Source: Moorena sp. SS36440bin_2
GTDB lineage: Bacteria > Cyanobacteriota > Cyanobacteriia > Cyanobacteriales > Coleofasciculaceae
Length of the DNA stretch: 42,125 bases
Reading direction: 5' to 3'
Assembly: GCA_011524395.1 (NCBI GenBank)
Contig: WTKN01000268.1
Location: 1 to 42,125 of the forward strand
Shown in pieces: positions 1-9,233 of the stretch (positions are counted from its first letter, which is position 1; the number at the start of each line of letters is the position of its first letter). A program made the translations under genes and the position numbers. The notes beneath the pieces were generated by a model that ran no database searches, was not told the DNA's origin, and was given only the letters and a program-made list of their open reading frames with translations.

Positions 1-872
1 ACGGCTCCTGATTGACTCAACTCTCTACATTTATCGATTCTAAACTAGATTGATTCCTATTTGATGACACGCCCTAGAGGAACAATTGTAAAAAATTATT
101 AATAACTCATTACTATTAAAACCGCTATAACTATAATAACTATATTTATAATAAAGCCTTATACATTAATTAAGTTTATTAAGTATTACTTATATAAAAT
201 TTGATAACAAGTTTTTTAAAAAAATGGCATTTTATGATATCAGCGGTGGAAATCATTGAAGAATGTCAAGTTTTAGGTAAATCAGCTATGCTATGAATAA
301 GCGGGTGCATCTCATTTTTACGGTTTGATCCGGTGGTGCGTTACGGGACTGGCTTTCTCAACACTGGGAAAGATTTGGAAAATCAGAGCTAGCCCTTCCC
401 TAACGAACCCTACGCCATTTCTCTTATTTTTTACAAATATTGAGATGCACCCTGAATAAGCTGTGTTCTACTAGTTAAGGTAGTTAACTAAGAAGATCAG
501 GAAACCTAGAGAACACAGAGGAACGAAAATACGGACTTAGAGAAAGACTGGAACTCTGAAGGGTTGATGTGACCTCATTTCTAGGATTAGGAGAGTCAAG
601 GGGACTAAACCGTAAGGCTGCATTGTCTAACATTTGAGGTAATTATAAGCCTTATGGGTTGGGATCAATGTGCGCGATTAATACAGAATCCGGTAGATTT
701 CAGACTACAGCCTCAGAAGGAAAGCCTAACCGTCCCAGCAGCCCTAATCCTGGCCAAATAAATAATTTATCGCAGCATACTACATATATATATATATATA
801 TACTACATCTTGAATTGCAAAATATTGTTTCTTAAATTCACCTTAAAATCACTTTAAAAATAAAATTAAATG
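1..872. other. Gene-poor, AT-rich leader of the biosynthetic locus
   Basis: No supported coding region. The stretch is AT-rich and holds one MITE-like element (303-452), a short TA dinucleotide run at about 784-801, and the promoter of the next gene just beyond its right end. Nothing else recognisable was seen on either strand. Confidence 0.6.
303..452. mobile_element. MITE-like element, 150 bp, with 12-bp TIRs and 9-bp target duplication
   Basis: The ends are a perfect 12-bp inverted repeat, GGGTGCATCTCA at 303-314 and its complement at 441-452. The element is flanked directly on both sides by the 9-mer TGAATAAGC (294-302 and 453-461). A perfect TIR plus a perfect direct duplication is the signature of a transposed element. 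It is too short to encode a transposase, so it must be non-autonomous. An 11-bp match to one TIR end (GAGATGCACCC) recurs at 14308-14318 in the decayed region. The parent IS family is not assigned; 8-9 bp duplications are made by several families. Confidence 0.8.
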
Positions 873-900
873 TTGACACGCGAGCCGGATGAGGTATTAT
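873..900 (+). promoter_or_regulatory. Sigma70-type promoter of the NRPS locus
   Basis: A consensus -35 TTGACA (873-878) is separated by 16 bp from a near-consensus -10 TATTAT (895-900). It lies 34 bp upstream of the first ATG of the following gene. All genes up to the aminotransferase are co-directional, so this may drive the whole locus. Predicted by eye only. Confidence 0.6.
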
Positions 901-934
901 CAATAACAGGCAATTGTGGGTGGAAATTTTTGGT

Positions 935-1780
935 ATGACTATTTCCTTGTATGAAACGGTAAATCCTCTAATAAGTATGGTGGATGACGCCCAGTTGAGG
1001 CGGTCATTGACTCAAGCTTTCTGTGAAGCAACGGAGGCAGTAAGCAAGATTGATAATTTCTTTGCACTGGTTCCTACCCATCGTTGGTCTAAGTCATTTC
1101 TGGCTCATTTCTTTAACTCCTGGAAGGCGACTCACCTCAAGATGTTGGCGATCTATGGTCTATCTTGTCGCTTACAACGGCTGGCTTTGGAAAATCCCTC
1201 TTCAGATCGGGAACAGTTATTCATGGCCGGAGCCTTCAACGCTGAAACCAGTTATGAAGACCTCGGTTTAGACTATGGCGGTCAAACCCATGCGGAGCTG
1301 TATCACCGTTTGGCTGGGGGTTTTTTGGATGATGCTTCCTGGCAATTAGACCAGTATTGCTTACCGAAAGCCAGAGAGTTTAAACAATGGATTTATCAGA
1401 ACATGGTAGTGAATGATATTCCCAAGGGACTGTTCACCAATATGTTTTCTGAGATCTATAACCACGGTGAGTATAGCATCGCTCTTTCGGCTTTTAGTGA
1501 TCTCATTGATCGTCATTACTCCTTCTCTGGTGCAGAAAAAGAGCAAGCCCTGACCTATATCCACGCCCATGTGGCAGATGAGACGGAAGTGGATCACTTT
1601 TTGGTAGTGGTTAAAGCCTTGAATGCCTATTGTCAAGCGACAAACACATCCATTGATTACCAACAGGCTCAGAACTTATTTGTGGAATATTTGAATCGTT
1701 TAGGTGGTGTCATGGTAGACTTCACTGACATGATGACTCAAGAAAATCATGCAAACGAACCCCTCATCTGCGCGTCTTAA
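935..1780 (+). CDS. Heme-oxygenase-fold (HDO-like) putative iron oxidase/oxygenase
   Basis: A protein of about 281 aa, all-helical in appearance. I chose ATG 935; in-frame TTG 914 and GTG 920 are alternatives. Resemblance to heme-oxygenase-like diiron proteins (the family of UndA, BesC, SznF, CADD, AetD) rests on three patches: a YEDLG...THAELYHR segment (about residues 107-124), an EIYNHGEY helix (about 173-179), and an acidic/His helix HAHVADETEVDH (about 210-221). The last patch does not fit the canonical HxxxDxxH spacing exactly, so metal ligands cannot be fixed by eye. The family does C-C cleavage, N-oxidation or decarboxylation in natural-product pathways. Its place as first gene of an NRPS locus, with a 32-bp overlap into the racemase-like gene, suggests it modifies the starter unit or the Thr-derived product. 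The exact reaction is unknown. Confidence 0.6.
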   Translation: MTISLYETVNPLISMVDDAQLRRSLTQAFCEATEAVSKIDNFFALVPTHRWSKSFLAHFFNSWKATHLKMLAIYGLSCRLQRLALENPSSDREQLFMAGAFNAETSYEDLGLDYGGQTHAELYHRLAGGFLDDASWQLDQYCLPKAREFKQWIYQNMVVNDIPKGLFTNMFSEIYNHGEYSIALSAFSDLIDRHYSFSGAEKEQALTYIHAHVADETEVDHFLVVVKALNAYCQATNTSIDYQQAQNLFVEYLNRLGGVMVDFTDMMTQENHANEPLICAS

Positions 1781-2762
1781 CCCAGAGCATCAGTACTGTT
1801 TTGAAACAGCTCAACAGGCGATTACGGCGCTGCCAGCCTACCGACGAAGATTAGCTGACATCGCCAGGCTCCACCATGACTTGGGAGAAGTGATTGCGGA
1901 TCAAGACTATCCCACAGAGGTGATGGTACTCCGGCCTGAGCACCCCCTTGCTCCCCCCTTACTCTTAATTGGTGGGATGGGTCCTATCCCAGGGGTGGAG
2001 GGATTTGAGCAAGCTTGTGAGATGTTTCAAAACACTCGGGAAATTGTGTTGTTACAGGCCTGTGCAGTGCCGAATCGAACAACAGTTATGACCGAGAAAA
2101 GGCAAGCTGGCAGCAAAACCTTGGCGAAAACCTTGGCCGAGGAGCAGTTAGTGGCGATGTTAGAGATGGCAATTCGAGTGGGAGTTGCACAATGTTATAC
2201 ACGCCATACTCCGATCCAAGTGATTGTCCTGTGTAATGCTGCCCATTACTTCCTTCCCCAAGCCTGGCAGCGGCTTTTGCTCAATCATCCCCAGATTGCG
2301 ATTAAACTCCAGTGGATTTCGTTAATTGAATCTGTGGTGGAGCATCTCAGAGCTCAGGCTTCGCGGCGACCGTTACTTCTATGTACCAGTGCCACGCGAT
2401 GGGGACAGGTTTACGCTCATTGCCTTCAGGCCAATGGCATTGACCTGATCGAACCAAGTGATGCTTTGCAGTCAACGCTGATGGACTGCATTTATCAGGG
2501 GGTAAAAGCCTCTAATCGTGATCTCACCTGTGAATTAGGGGAACGCTTCTTTGTGGAGCTGCTCAAAACCCAACCTGACCCGGATTGTATCATCGCAGGC
2601 TGTAGCGAAATTCCCTGTTTGCTGGAGTGGCTGCAAGGAAAAACGACGGGCCCTGTCGAGCAGTTTTTGTCGGCTGCAGAGGTGATTAATCCGGTTCAAC
2701 TGGCTTTGAACCATGCTGCTGAGACTATTCAGCCGATGGCAGCCATGGAACTGAGCCTCTAA
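1749..2762 (+). CDS. Asp/Glu racemase superfamily protein
   Basis: A 337-aa protein with the hallmarks of the aspartate/glutamate racemase fold. These are a GGMGPIPGVEGF phosphate/substrate loop (residues 75-86), a first catalytic cysteine in LCNAAHYF (C162) and a second in AGCSEIP (C285). That is the two-cysteine arrangement of PLP-independent amino-acid racemases. The superfamily also includes hydantoin racemase, maleate isomerase and arylmalonate decarboxylase. The protein is longer than usual (about 240 aa), with about 70 extra N-terminal residues before the GGMG loop. It overlaps the preceding gene by 32 bp, so the two are probably translationally coupled. The likely role is to provide a D- or otherwise inverted acid to the NRPS, or to act on the HDO product. 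The substrate is not predictable. Confidence 0.8.
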   Translation: MQTNPSSARLNPEHQYCFETAQQAITALPAYRRRLADIARLHHDLGEVIADQDYPTEVMVLRPEHPLAPPLLLIGGMGPIPGVEGFEQACEMFQNTREIVLLQACAVPNRTTVMTEKRQAGSKTLAKTLAEEQLVAMLEMAIRVGVAQCYTRHTPIQVIVLCNAAHYFLPQAWQRLLLNHPQIAIKLQWISLIESVVEHLRAQASRRPLLLCTSATRWGQVYAHCLQANGIDLIEPSDALQSTLMDCIYQGVKASNRDLTCELGERFFVELLKTQPDPDCIIAGCSEIPCLLEWLQGKTTGPVEQFLSAAEVINPVQLALNHAAETIQPMAAMELSL

Positions 2763-2802
2763 CGAGACAGGTTTTATCCCTAACAGATCACTCCAAACCA
2801 CA

Positions 2803-2868
2803 TTAGCTCAAATACTTAAGCTCAAACACTTAGCTCAAACACCTAAGCTCAAACACCTAAGCTCAAAC
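2803..2868 (+). repeat. Degenerate 13-14-bp tandem repeat abutting the NRPS start codon
   Basis: About five imperfect copies of a unit like TAAGCTCAAACACC run head to tail and end 1 bp before the NRPS ATG. They fill the space where a Shine-Dalgarno sequence would be expected, and none is visible. Confidence 0.8.
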
Positions 2869-2869
2869 G

Positions 2870-5800
2870 ATGAATCCCTCTGTAAAACCCCTGACCCTGA
2901 ACGACAACGATAGTCTGAACCAGACCTTTGAGGCTTTCCCCTTAGAAAATGTTGAACGGTCAATTGTAGAGCAGTTTGAAGAACAGGTTTCACGTCATGG
3001 GAATCGTCTTGCCATCGGTTTTCCAGGACAACAGCTAACCTACAACGCCTTAAATCAATGGGCGAACCGGATTGCACGAGCCGTTATAACCAAGCTTGGG
3101 GCTGGGTCTGAACCGGTTGCTCTGTTATTTGAGACCGGACCAAGCATGATTGCGGCGATGTTGGGGGTACTCAAAGCCGGGAAATTTTATGTTCCCTTAG
3201 ATATATCGTTGCCAGAGTCTCGCCTGAGCCTGATTCTTAAGGACTCAAAGGCCTTGTTAATTTTAAGCGATCGCTACCATCTCGATGCTTCAGGGTTTGA
3301 GCAGAGGATTTTGAGCCAAGATGTTTTGAGCCAAGATATTTTAAGGATTGACAGCCTCGAACCAGGGATTTCAGATGAGAACTTAGAAATTAAGTATCAT
3401 CCTGACGAGCTGGCCTATATTCTTTACACTTCCGGTTCTACAGGACGCCCCAAGGGTGTGCTCCAAAACCATCGGTATGTCCTGAATCTATGCCGGAACT
3501 ATACCAACAGCGGTAAGATTAGCTTTAGCGATCGCTTTTCACTGTTGTACTCAGCTGCCTTTGGTGGTGCAGTGCGAGATATTTACTGTGCACTGTTGAA
3601 TGGAGCAGCCCTATTCCCCCTCGATGTCAAGCAAATTGGCTTACATCAGTTAGGTCGATGGTTGCGAGATAATGAGATCACGGTCATGTTTGCGGTGGCG
3701 ACATTGTTTCGTCACTTTGTTTCAACATTGGATGGGCTTGGAGATTTTCCCAAGTTACGACTAATCCAAATTGGCAGCGAAACGGTTTACCGACAAGATG
3801 CCGAACTTTTCCAGGAAAACTTTTCCGACCAATGCACCCTAATGGTGAATCTCGGAGGTACAGAGATTAGTCCAGTGCGACAATTTCCCATTACTAAAGA
3901 AACCGTGCTCACTGGTGCCACGGTGCCTGCGGGCTATAGCGTTGAGGGCACGGATGTTTTGCTATGGGATGAATCTGGGCAAGAGGTGCCTCCGGGAGAG
4001 GTTGGTGAAATTGTGGTTCGTTCTCGCCAAGTCGCTTTAGGCTACTGGGAACAGCCTGAGCGAACCAAGCAAGTGTTTATTACCGATGGCGAGGATCGAT
4101 ATTTCAAAACCGGTGATTTAGGTAAGTTATTACCCGATGGTTGTTTGCTGCACCTGGGTCGTAAAGATTTTCAGGTCAAGATCCGAGGTTATCGGGTTGA
4201 AACCACAGAAGTCGAAGCCAGTTTGTTGAACTTAGAGGCTGTTCGAGAGGCGGTTGTAGTTGCCCAAACAGAAGCAGGGGGAGCAGTGGGCGATCAACAG
4301 CTAGTAGCTTATCTGACTCCGGTAAATTCCCAAAACAAACCTACAGCAAAAGAATTAAAAGCTGCGTTGGGAGACAAATTACCCAGTTACATGGTTCCCG
4401 CTTGTTTTATTTGGCTAGAGTCATTACCGTTAACTGTAACTGGTAAAATTGACCGACGGGCTTTACCCGAACCAGAATCAGTTTTATCGACTTTGGAACT
4501 AGATATTGTTCCTCCTCGTACTACTACAGAAGAAACCTTGGTCAATATCTGGTCTGAGGTACTTAATTTGAAGCCGATTGGCATTGAGAATAATTTCTTT
4601 GATTTGGGGGGAAATTCTCTTCATGCTAGCCGAGTTTTAGCCCGGATTTCCGAAAAGTTTGGCATCGATCTGCCGCTAAAAACTATTTTTGCTGCCCCAG
4701 AAATCACCGAATTTGCCAAATACCTAGAGTCGGCTAAAGCAGAAACATCTTTACCTCCTTTAGTCCCGACGCCAACTCTTCGAGAAACTAAAATCCCTCT
4801 CTCCCTAGCACAACAGCGCCTCTGGTTCCTCGATCGCCTAGAAACTAAAAAAAATATTTACAACCTTTTTCGTGGTTTTCGTTTGACGGGAAAAATTGAT
4901 ATCGGTTGTTTGGAAAAGGCGATTAAAGCTATTATCGAACGGCACGAAATTCTGCGAACGAGTTTTGACCTAGTTGATGGCGTTCCCGTCCAGGCGATCG
5001 CCCCTTCTTTGCCATTTTCCCTGGATATTTCAGACTTACAAGACTTACCCGCCACAGAACGTAGTGCCAAGGTAGAAGAAATTACGAGGGAAATACAAGG
5101 TTGGATATTCGATTTGGCTCGACCTCCTTTGTTAAAAATGGTGCTGATTCGTTTAAGCGATCGCGAATATCACCTGATGCTAACAATACATCACGTCATT
5201 AGCGATGATTGGTCGATACAGGTTTTCTTAAAAGAGTTATCAGTTCTCTACACCGCATTTTGTCAACCCACCTCCTTCGCCCCCTCCCAGGAGGGGGTTG
5301 GGGGTGGGTTGCCTCCGCTGCCGATTCAATATGCGGATTATACCCATTGGCAGCATCAATATTTGGCTGGGGATGTTGTGGAAGAGCAACTAAATTACTG
5401 GCGATCGCAACTTGCCGACACACCACCACTCTTAGAGTTGCCAACAGATTTTCCTCGCAGCAATAATGTCGGGGCAGGGTTCCAAAGCGGTATCGTACCC
5501 CTGAAAATTGATAGTAACACAACCGAAAAGCTGAAAACATTGAGCCAGCAGTCGCGAACGACCCTCTTTGTGACCCTATTAACAGCCTGGGCAGTTTTAC
5601 TCTCTCGCTATAGCAACCAGGATGATATTGTGGTGGGAACGGCGATCGCCAACCGCAATCCGGCTATTACCGAAGGACTCATCGGCTTTTTCGTCAGTAC
5701 CTTGGCTTTACGAATTAAACTGCTGGATAATCCAACTTTTTTAAACCTCCTCGATCTTGTCCAGCAAACAGCAATAGAAGCCCATGCTCATGCTGACGTT

Positions 5801-8800
5801 CCTTTCGATCGCCTGGTAGAAGCACTCTCTATTGAGCGTCACCTCAGCCATAACCCCCTCTTTCAAGTTCTGTTTGTCTTGCAAAATGTAACCCAGGAGA
5901 ACCTCGCATTCCCGGAAATAGAAACAGAGCGACTTGATTTCATGGAACCGACTGCGGGTGCTACTTTCGATCTGACTTTATCTTTAAGAGAAACAGTAGA
6001 AAGCGGATTGCAAGGAACCTTAGAATACAATGTCAAGCTATTCGAGCCAGAGACTATCGCTCGCATGGCAAAATATTTTCAGATTTTATTAAAAGCGATT
6101 GTCACAGAGCCAGAATGTCCGGTTGGTTTTTTACCGCTTCTCGACCAGGGAGAAAGAGATTTGTATATTGCACCGCAGCCGGAAATTTATGAAATTACCG
6201 AGTGCTGTTTGCATCAATGGTTTGAAACTCAAGTAGAAAAGACACCGGACGCCATCGCGGTACGCTGTGAAGAGAACCAACTTACCTATCGAGAATTAAA
6301 CGAACGGGCAAATCAACTGGCTGGTTACCTGCAAAAATTGGGAGTTCAACCGGATACTTTAGTAGGTCTTTGCGTAGAGCGATCGCTTTTAACGATTGTA
6401 GGTATTTTGGGAATTCTCAAGGCCGGGGGAGCTTATGTTCCTTTAGACCCTGCTAATCCACAAACCCGTTTGGATTATATCGCCCAGGATTCCCAAATCA
6501 AGATTTTGATAACTCAATCGGAATTGTCGGATCGGATCTCTCATTGCCAGGAAATTGTTTGTTTGGATGCCGACTGGGAAAAAATTCAAGAGCAAAATTC
6601 CCAGAATCCAGTTAGTGAAGTCAAATCCCAGAATCTTGCCTATGTCATTTACACTTCTGGCTCTACAGGTAAGCCAAAAGGTGTATTAGTCACCCATGCT
6701 AATGCGACCCGTTTGTTTACAGCGACGGATTCTTGGTATGGTTTCAACGAAAAAGATGTTTGGACTCTGTTTCATTCCTATGCCTTTGATTTTTCTGTGT
6801 GGGAAATCTGGGGTGCCCTACTCTATGGGGGACGGCTGATTGTCATTCCCTATTGGACGAGTCGGGATACGGCAGCTTTCTACCAGCTATTAATATCCGA
6901 GGGAGTGACAGTTCTCAATCAAACACCATCAGCCTTTTACCAACTCATAGAAATAGATAATTTGATAAAAGGCAAACTGAACTTAAGATTCGTCATTTTT
7001 GGTGGGGAAGCCTTGGATATGTCCGCTCTCAAGCCCTGGTTTGATAGGCACGGCGATCGCCAACCGCAATTAGTCAATATGTATGGCATTACCGAAACCA
7101 CGGTTCACGTCACATATCGCCCCTTATCCTTAGCTGATGTGCAAGCAACCGATAGCCCGATTGGAGTCCCCATTCCAGATTTGCAAATTTACCTCTTAGA
7201 TCGATATCAACAACTGGTGCCCAAGGGCGTTCGCGGGGAGATGTATGTCGGTGGCGGTGGCATCACTCGGGGGTACTTAAACCGTAGCGATTTAACCGCC
7301 GAGCGGTTTATTTCCAACCCTTTTAACCATTCAACAGTGGCAACAAACAACGCCAAATTATATAAAACTGGAGACTTAGCGCGGTATCTTCCCAATGGGG
7401 AACTGGTTTATTTAGGGCGCATTGACAATCAAGTGAAAATCCGAGGTTTTCGCATCGAGTTGGGGGAAGTTGAAGCAGCTTTGAGCCAACATCCCCAAGT
7501 GAAGCAAGCGATTGTCATGGTTCGAGAAGAGCGTCCAGGGGATAAATCCTTAGTGGCTTATGCGTTCGTGGCTCAAGAGCAGGTTAGCAATGCTGAATTA
7601 CGTCATTATCTTCAGCAAAAACTGCCACATTATATGCTTCCCTCAATACTTGTTATTTTAGACGAACTGCCTCTGACACCGAACGGAAAAGTAGATCGAC
7701 GGGCTTTACCCGCCCCGGAGCGAGAGCTATCTGGTATCAATGTAGAATTGGTTGCACCACGAACCGAGACAGAAACCAAACTGCTTGCTATCTGGGTTGA
7801 AATCCTAGAACGGGAACAAATTAGTATTAACGACAATTTCTTCGAGTTAGGAGGTCATTCGCTGTTGGCGACTCAACTGATGTTTCGCATTCGCAAAGCT
7901 TTCGAGATAGATATGTCTCTGCGCGCCTTGTTTGATTATCCCTCTATTTCTGCTTTGGCGAGGGCAATCGACCAGGTTTTAGCGACTGGAGACTATCAAT
8001 CCCAAGCTTTGAATTTAGAAACAGAAACTGTTCTAGCTCGAGATATTCAACCATCAACTGCGACGGTGCAAACTATCAGTCATATTGAACGAATTTTCCT
8101 TACCGGTGCAACGGGTTTCTTGGGAATTCATTTGCTTTATGAACTCTTGACAACAACTCCCGCCACTCTCTATTGCTTGGTTCGCGCTGACAATCTTGAT
8201 GCTGGATGGGAAAGACTTAAGGACAAGTTAAAAACTTCTGGCTTATGGAGTGAAGATTTTAGGTCTCGAATCATTCCTATTATCGGAGATTTGGGAATCA
8301 GTAGTTTTGGACTCTCAGCAACTCAGTACAATAATTTATGCCAAGAAATTGATGTTATTTACCATGTTGGAGTTAAAGTTCATCATCTCCTGTCCTATGC
8401 CCTGTTAAAAAATGCAAATGTTTTGGGAACCCAAGAAGTATTAAGAATGGCCAGTCTGGCTAAAATTAAACCGGTTCATTACGTTTCGACTATTAGCGTG
8501 TTTTCTACCTCCCAAAGCGATAAACCGATTCTGGAGTCAGCCACTGTTAATCATCGTCATTTGTTTGGGAGTGGTTATGTTCAGACAAAATGGGTGGGAG
8601 AGCAGTTGGTTTGGGAAGCTGCCAACCGTGGTTTACCAGTAAAGGTTTATCGACCTTCGAGGATTGGGGGTAGTAGTAAAACGGGTGTTTATAATTTCGA
8701 TGATTTGCTTTCGCGGTTTATAAAAGGGTGCATTCGAATCAAGCATTTTCCAAGGTGGAAGGGTTTCGAGGAAAACCTGATTCCAGTAGATTATGCGAGT

Positions 8801-9163
8801 AAAGCGATTCTTTTTATTTCGCAAAAAGAGGATTCTTTCGGGAAGGCATTTCATGTAATTAATCCAGAATCGGTGCCCCTGAAGGATATCTTTAACTGGG
8901 TGCGATCGCTAGGCTACGACTTAGAGGAAATCGATTACAACGATTGGCGCTCGGAATTGATTGAAGCTCCTGACAATCCTCTTTATCCTTATTTACCGAA
9001 GTTTCCAGAATCGCTATCGGGGACAAAAGAGAAGATAGAGTACGATCGCAGCAATGTAGTTGAGGGCTTAAAAGGAAGCGGTATCGAATTACCAGAGGTG
9101 AATCGGGATTTATTAAAAACTTATTTATCCTACTTTGAGGCCAGTGGATTTCTGTGGAATTAA
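2870..9163 (+). CDS. Dimodular NRPS: A1-PCP-C-A2(Thr)-PCP-reductase
   Basis: A 2097-aa assembly line. A1 (about 30-535) has YTSGSTGRPKG and the catalytic Lys (K526), but Gly232 (SAAFGGAVRD) replaces the conserved Asp that binds the alpha-amino group. It therefore probably loads a starter that is not an alpha-amino acid. PCP1 follows (about 550-620, GGNSL, S583). The C domain (about 640-1090) has HHVISDD (H774/H775/D779), so it should be active. A2 (about 1115-1612) has pocket residues D1307 F1308 W1311 N1350 I1376 G1378 M1404 V1412 H1413 and K1607, the established threonine code. PCP2 is at about 1630-1700 (GGHSL, S1664). A terminal thioester-reductase domain (about 1738-2097) carries GATGFLG (1746-1752) and Y1903xxxK1907, so release should be reductive, to an aldehyde or alcohol. 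There is no N-terminal C domain, consistent with an initiating protein. A short repeat-derived insertion sits in the C domain near residue 802. Confidence 0.93.
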   Translation: MNPSVKPLTLNDNDSLNQTFEAFPLENVERSIVEQFEEQVSRHGNRLAIGFPGQQLTYNALNQWANRIARAVITKLGAGSEPVALLFETGPSMIAAMLGVLKAGKFYVPLDISLPESRLSLILKDSKALLILSDRYHLDASGFEQRILSQDVLSQDILRIDSLEPGISDENLEIKYHPDELAYILYTSGSTGRPKGVLQNHRYVLNLCRNYTNSGKISFSDRFSLLYSAAFGGAVRDIYCALLNGAALFPLDVKQIGLHQLGRWLRDNEITVMFAVATLFRHFVSTLDGLGDFPKLRLIQIGSETVYRQDAELFQENFSDQCTLMVNLGGTEISPVRQFPITKETVLTGATVPAGYSVEGTDVLLWDESGQEVPPGEVGEIVVRSRQVALGYWEQPERTKQVFITDGEDRYFKTGDLGKLLPDGCLLHLGRKDFQVKIRGYRVETTEVEASLLNLEAVREAVVVAQTEAGGAVGDQQLVAYLTPVNSQNKPTAKELKAALGDKLPSYMVPACFIWLESLPLTVTGKIDRRALPEPESVLSTLELDIVPPRTTTEETLVNIWSEVLNLKPIGIENNFFDLGGNSLHASRVLARISEKFGIDLPLKTIFAAPEITEFAKYLESAKAETSLPPLVPTPTLRETKIPLSLAQQRLWFLDRLETKKNIYNLFRGFRLTGKIDIGCLEKAIKAIIERHEILRTSFDLVDGVPVQAIAPSLPFSLDISDLQDLPATERSAKVEEITREIQGWIFDLARPPLLKMVLIRLSDREYHLMLTIHHVISDDWSIQVFLKELSVLYTAFCQPTSFAPSQEGVGGGLPPLPIQYADYTHWQHQYLAGDVVEEQLNYWRSQLADTPPLLELPTDFPRSNNVGAGFQSGIVPLKIDSNTTEKLKTLSQQSRTTLFVTLLTAWAVLLSRYSNQDDIVVGTAIANRNPAITEGLIGFFVSTLALRIKLLDNPTFLNLLDLVQQTAIEAHAHADVPFDRLVEALSIERHLSHNPLFQVLFVLQNVTQENLAFPEIETERLDFMEPTAGATFDLTLSLRETVESGLQGTLEYNVKLFEPETIARMAKYFQILLKAIVTEPECPVGFLPLLDQGERDLYIAPQPEIYEITECCLHQWFETQVEKTPDAIAVRCEENQLTYRELNERANQLAGYLQKLGVQPDTLVGLCVERSLLTIVGILGILKAGGAYVPLDPANPQTRLDYIAQDSQIKILITQSELSDRISHCQEIVCLDADWEKIQEQNSQNPVSEVKSQNLAYVIYTSGSTGKPKGVLVTHANATRLFTATDSWYGFNEKDVWTLFHSYAFDFSVWEIWGALLYGGRLIVIPYWTSRDTAAFYQLLISEGVTVLNQTPSAFYQLIEIDNLIKGKLNLRFVIFGGEALDMSALKPWFDRHGDRQPQLVNMYGITETTVHVTYRPLSLADVQATDSPIGVPIPDLQIYLLDRYQQLVPKGVRGEMYVGGGGITRGYLNRSDLTAERFISNPFNHSTVATNNAKLYKTGDLARYLPNGELVYLGRIDNQVKIRGFRIELGEVEAALSQHPQVKQAIVMVREERPGDKSLVAYAFVAQEQVSNAELRHYLQQKLPHYMLPSILVILDELPLTPNGKVDRRALPAPERELSGINVELVAPRTETETKLLAIWVEILEREQISINDNFFELGGHSLLATQLMFRIRKAFEIDMSLRALFDYPSISALARAIDQVLATGDYQSQALNLETETVLARDIQPSTATVQTISHIERIFLTGATGFLGIHLLYELLTTTPATLYCLVRADNLDAGWERLKDKLKTSGLWSEDFRSRIIPIIGDLGISSFGLSATQYNNLCQEIDVIYHVGVKVHHLLSYALLKNANVLGTQEVLRMASLAKIKPVHYVSTISVFSTSQSDKPILESATVNHRHLFGSGYVQTKWVGEQLVWEAANRGLPVKVYRPSRIGGSSKTGVYNFDDLLSRFIKGCIRIKHFPRWKGFEENLIPVDYASKAILFISQKEDSFGKAFHVINPESVPLKDIFNWVRSLGYDLEEIDYNDWRSELIEAPDNPLYPYLPKFPESLSGTKEKIEYDRSNVVEGLKGSGIELPEVNRDLLKTYLSYFEASGFLWN
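5280..5297. repeat. GC-rich hairpin embedded in the NRPS condensation domain
   Basis: CCCCCTCC (5280-5287) and GGAGGGGG (5290-5297) form an 8-bp stem with a 2-nt loop. They continue into a G-rich tract to about 5310. The sequence looks like a dispersed intergenic repeat but is translated in frame as a Pro/Gly-rich loop of about 10-15 extra residues after the HHVISDD helix. Confidence 0.65.
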
Positions 9164-9233
9164 ACAAGTACCTCTATAATTAATCTTGTTAATGTTTTGT
9201 TATACTATTGACCAAAAAATAAATTAAACTACA

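Noticed and set aside
5199-5540. Frames of 85 and 113 codons on both strands inside the NRPS
   Set aside because: They lie within the conserved condensation domain and owe their length to the GC-rich insert; shadows of the real gene.
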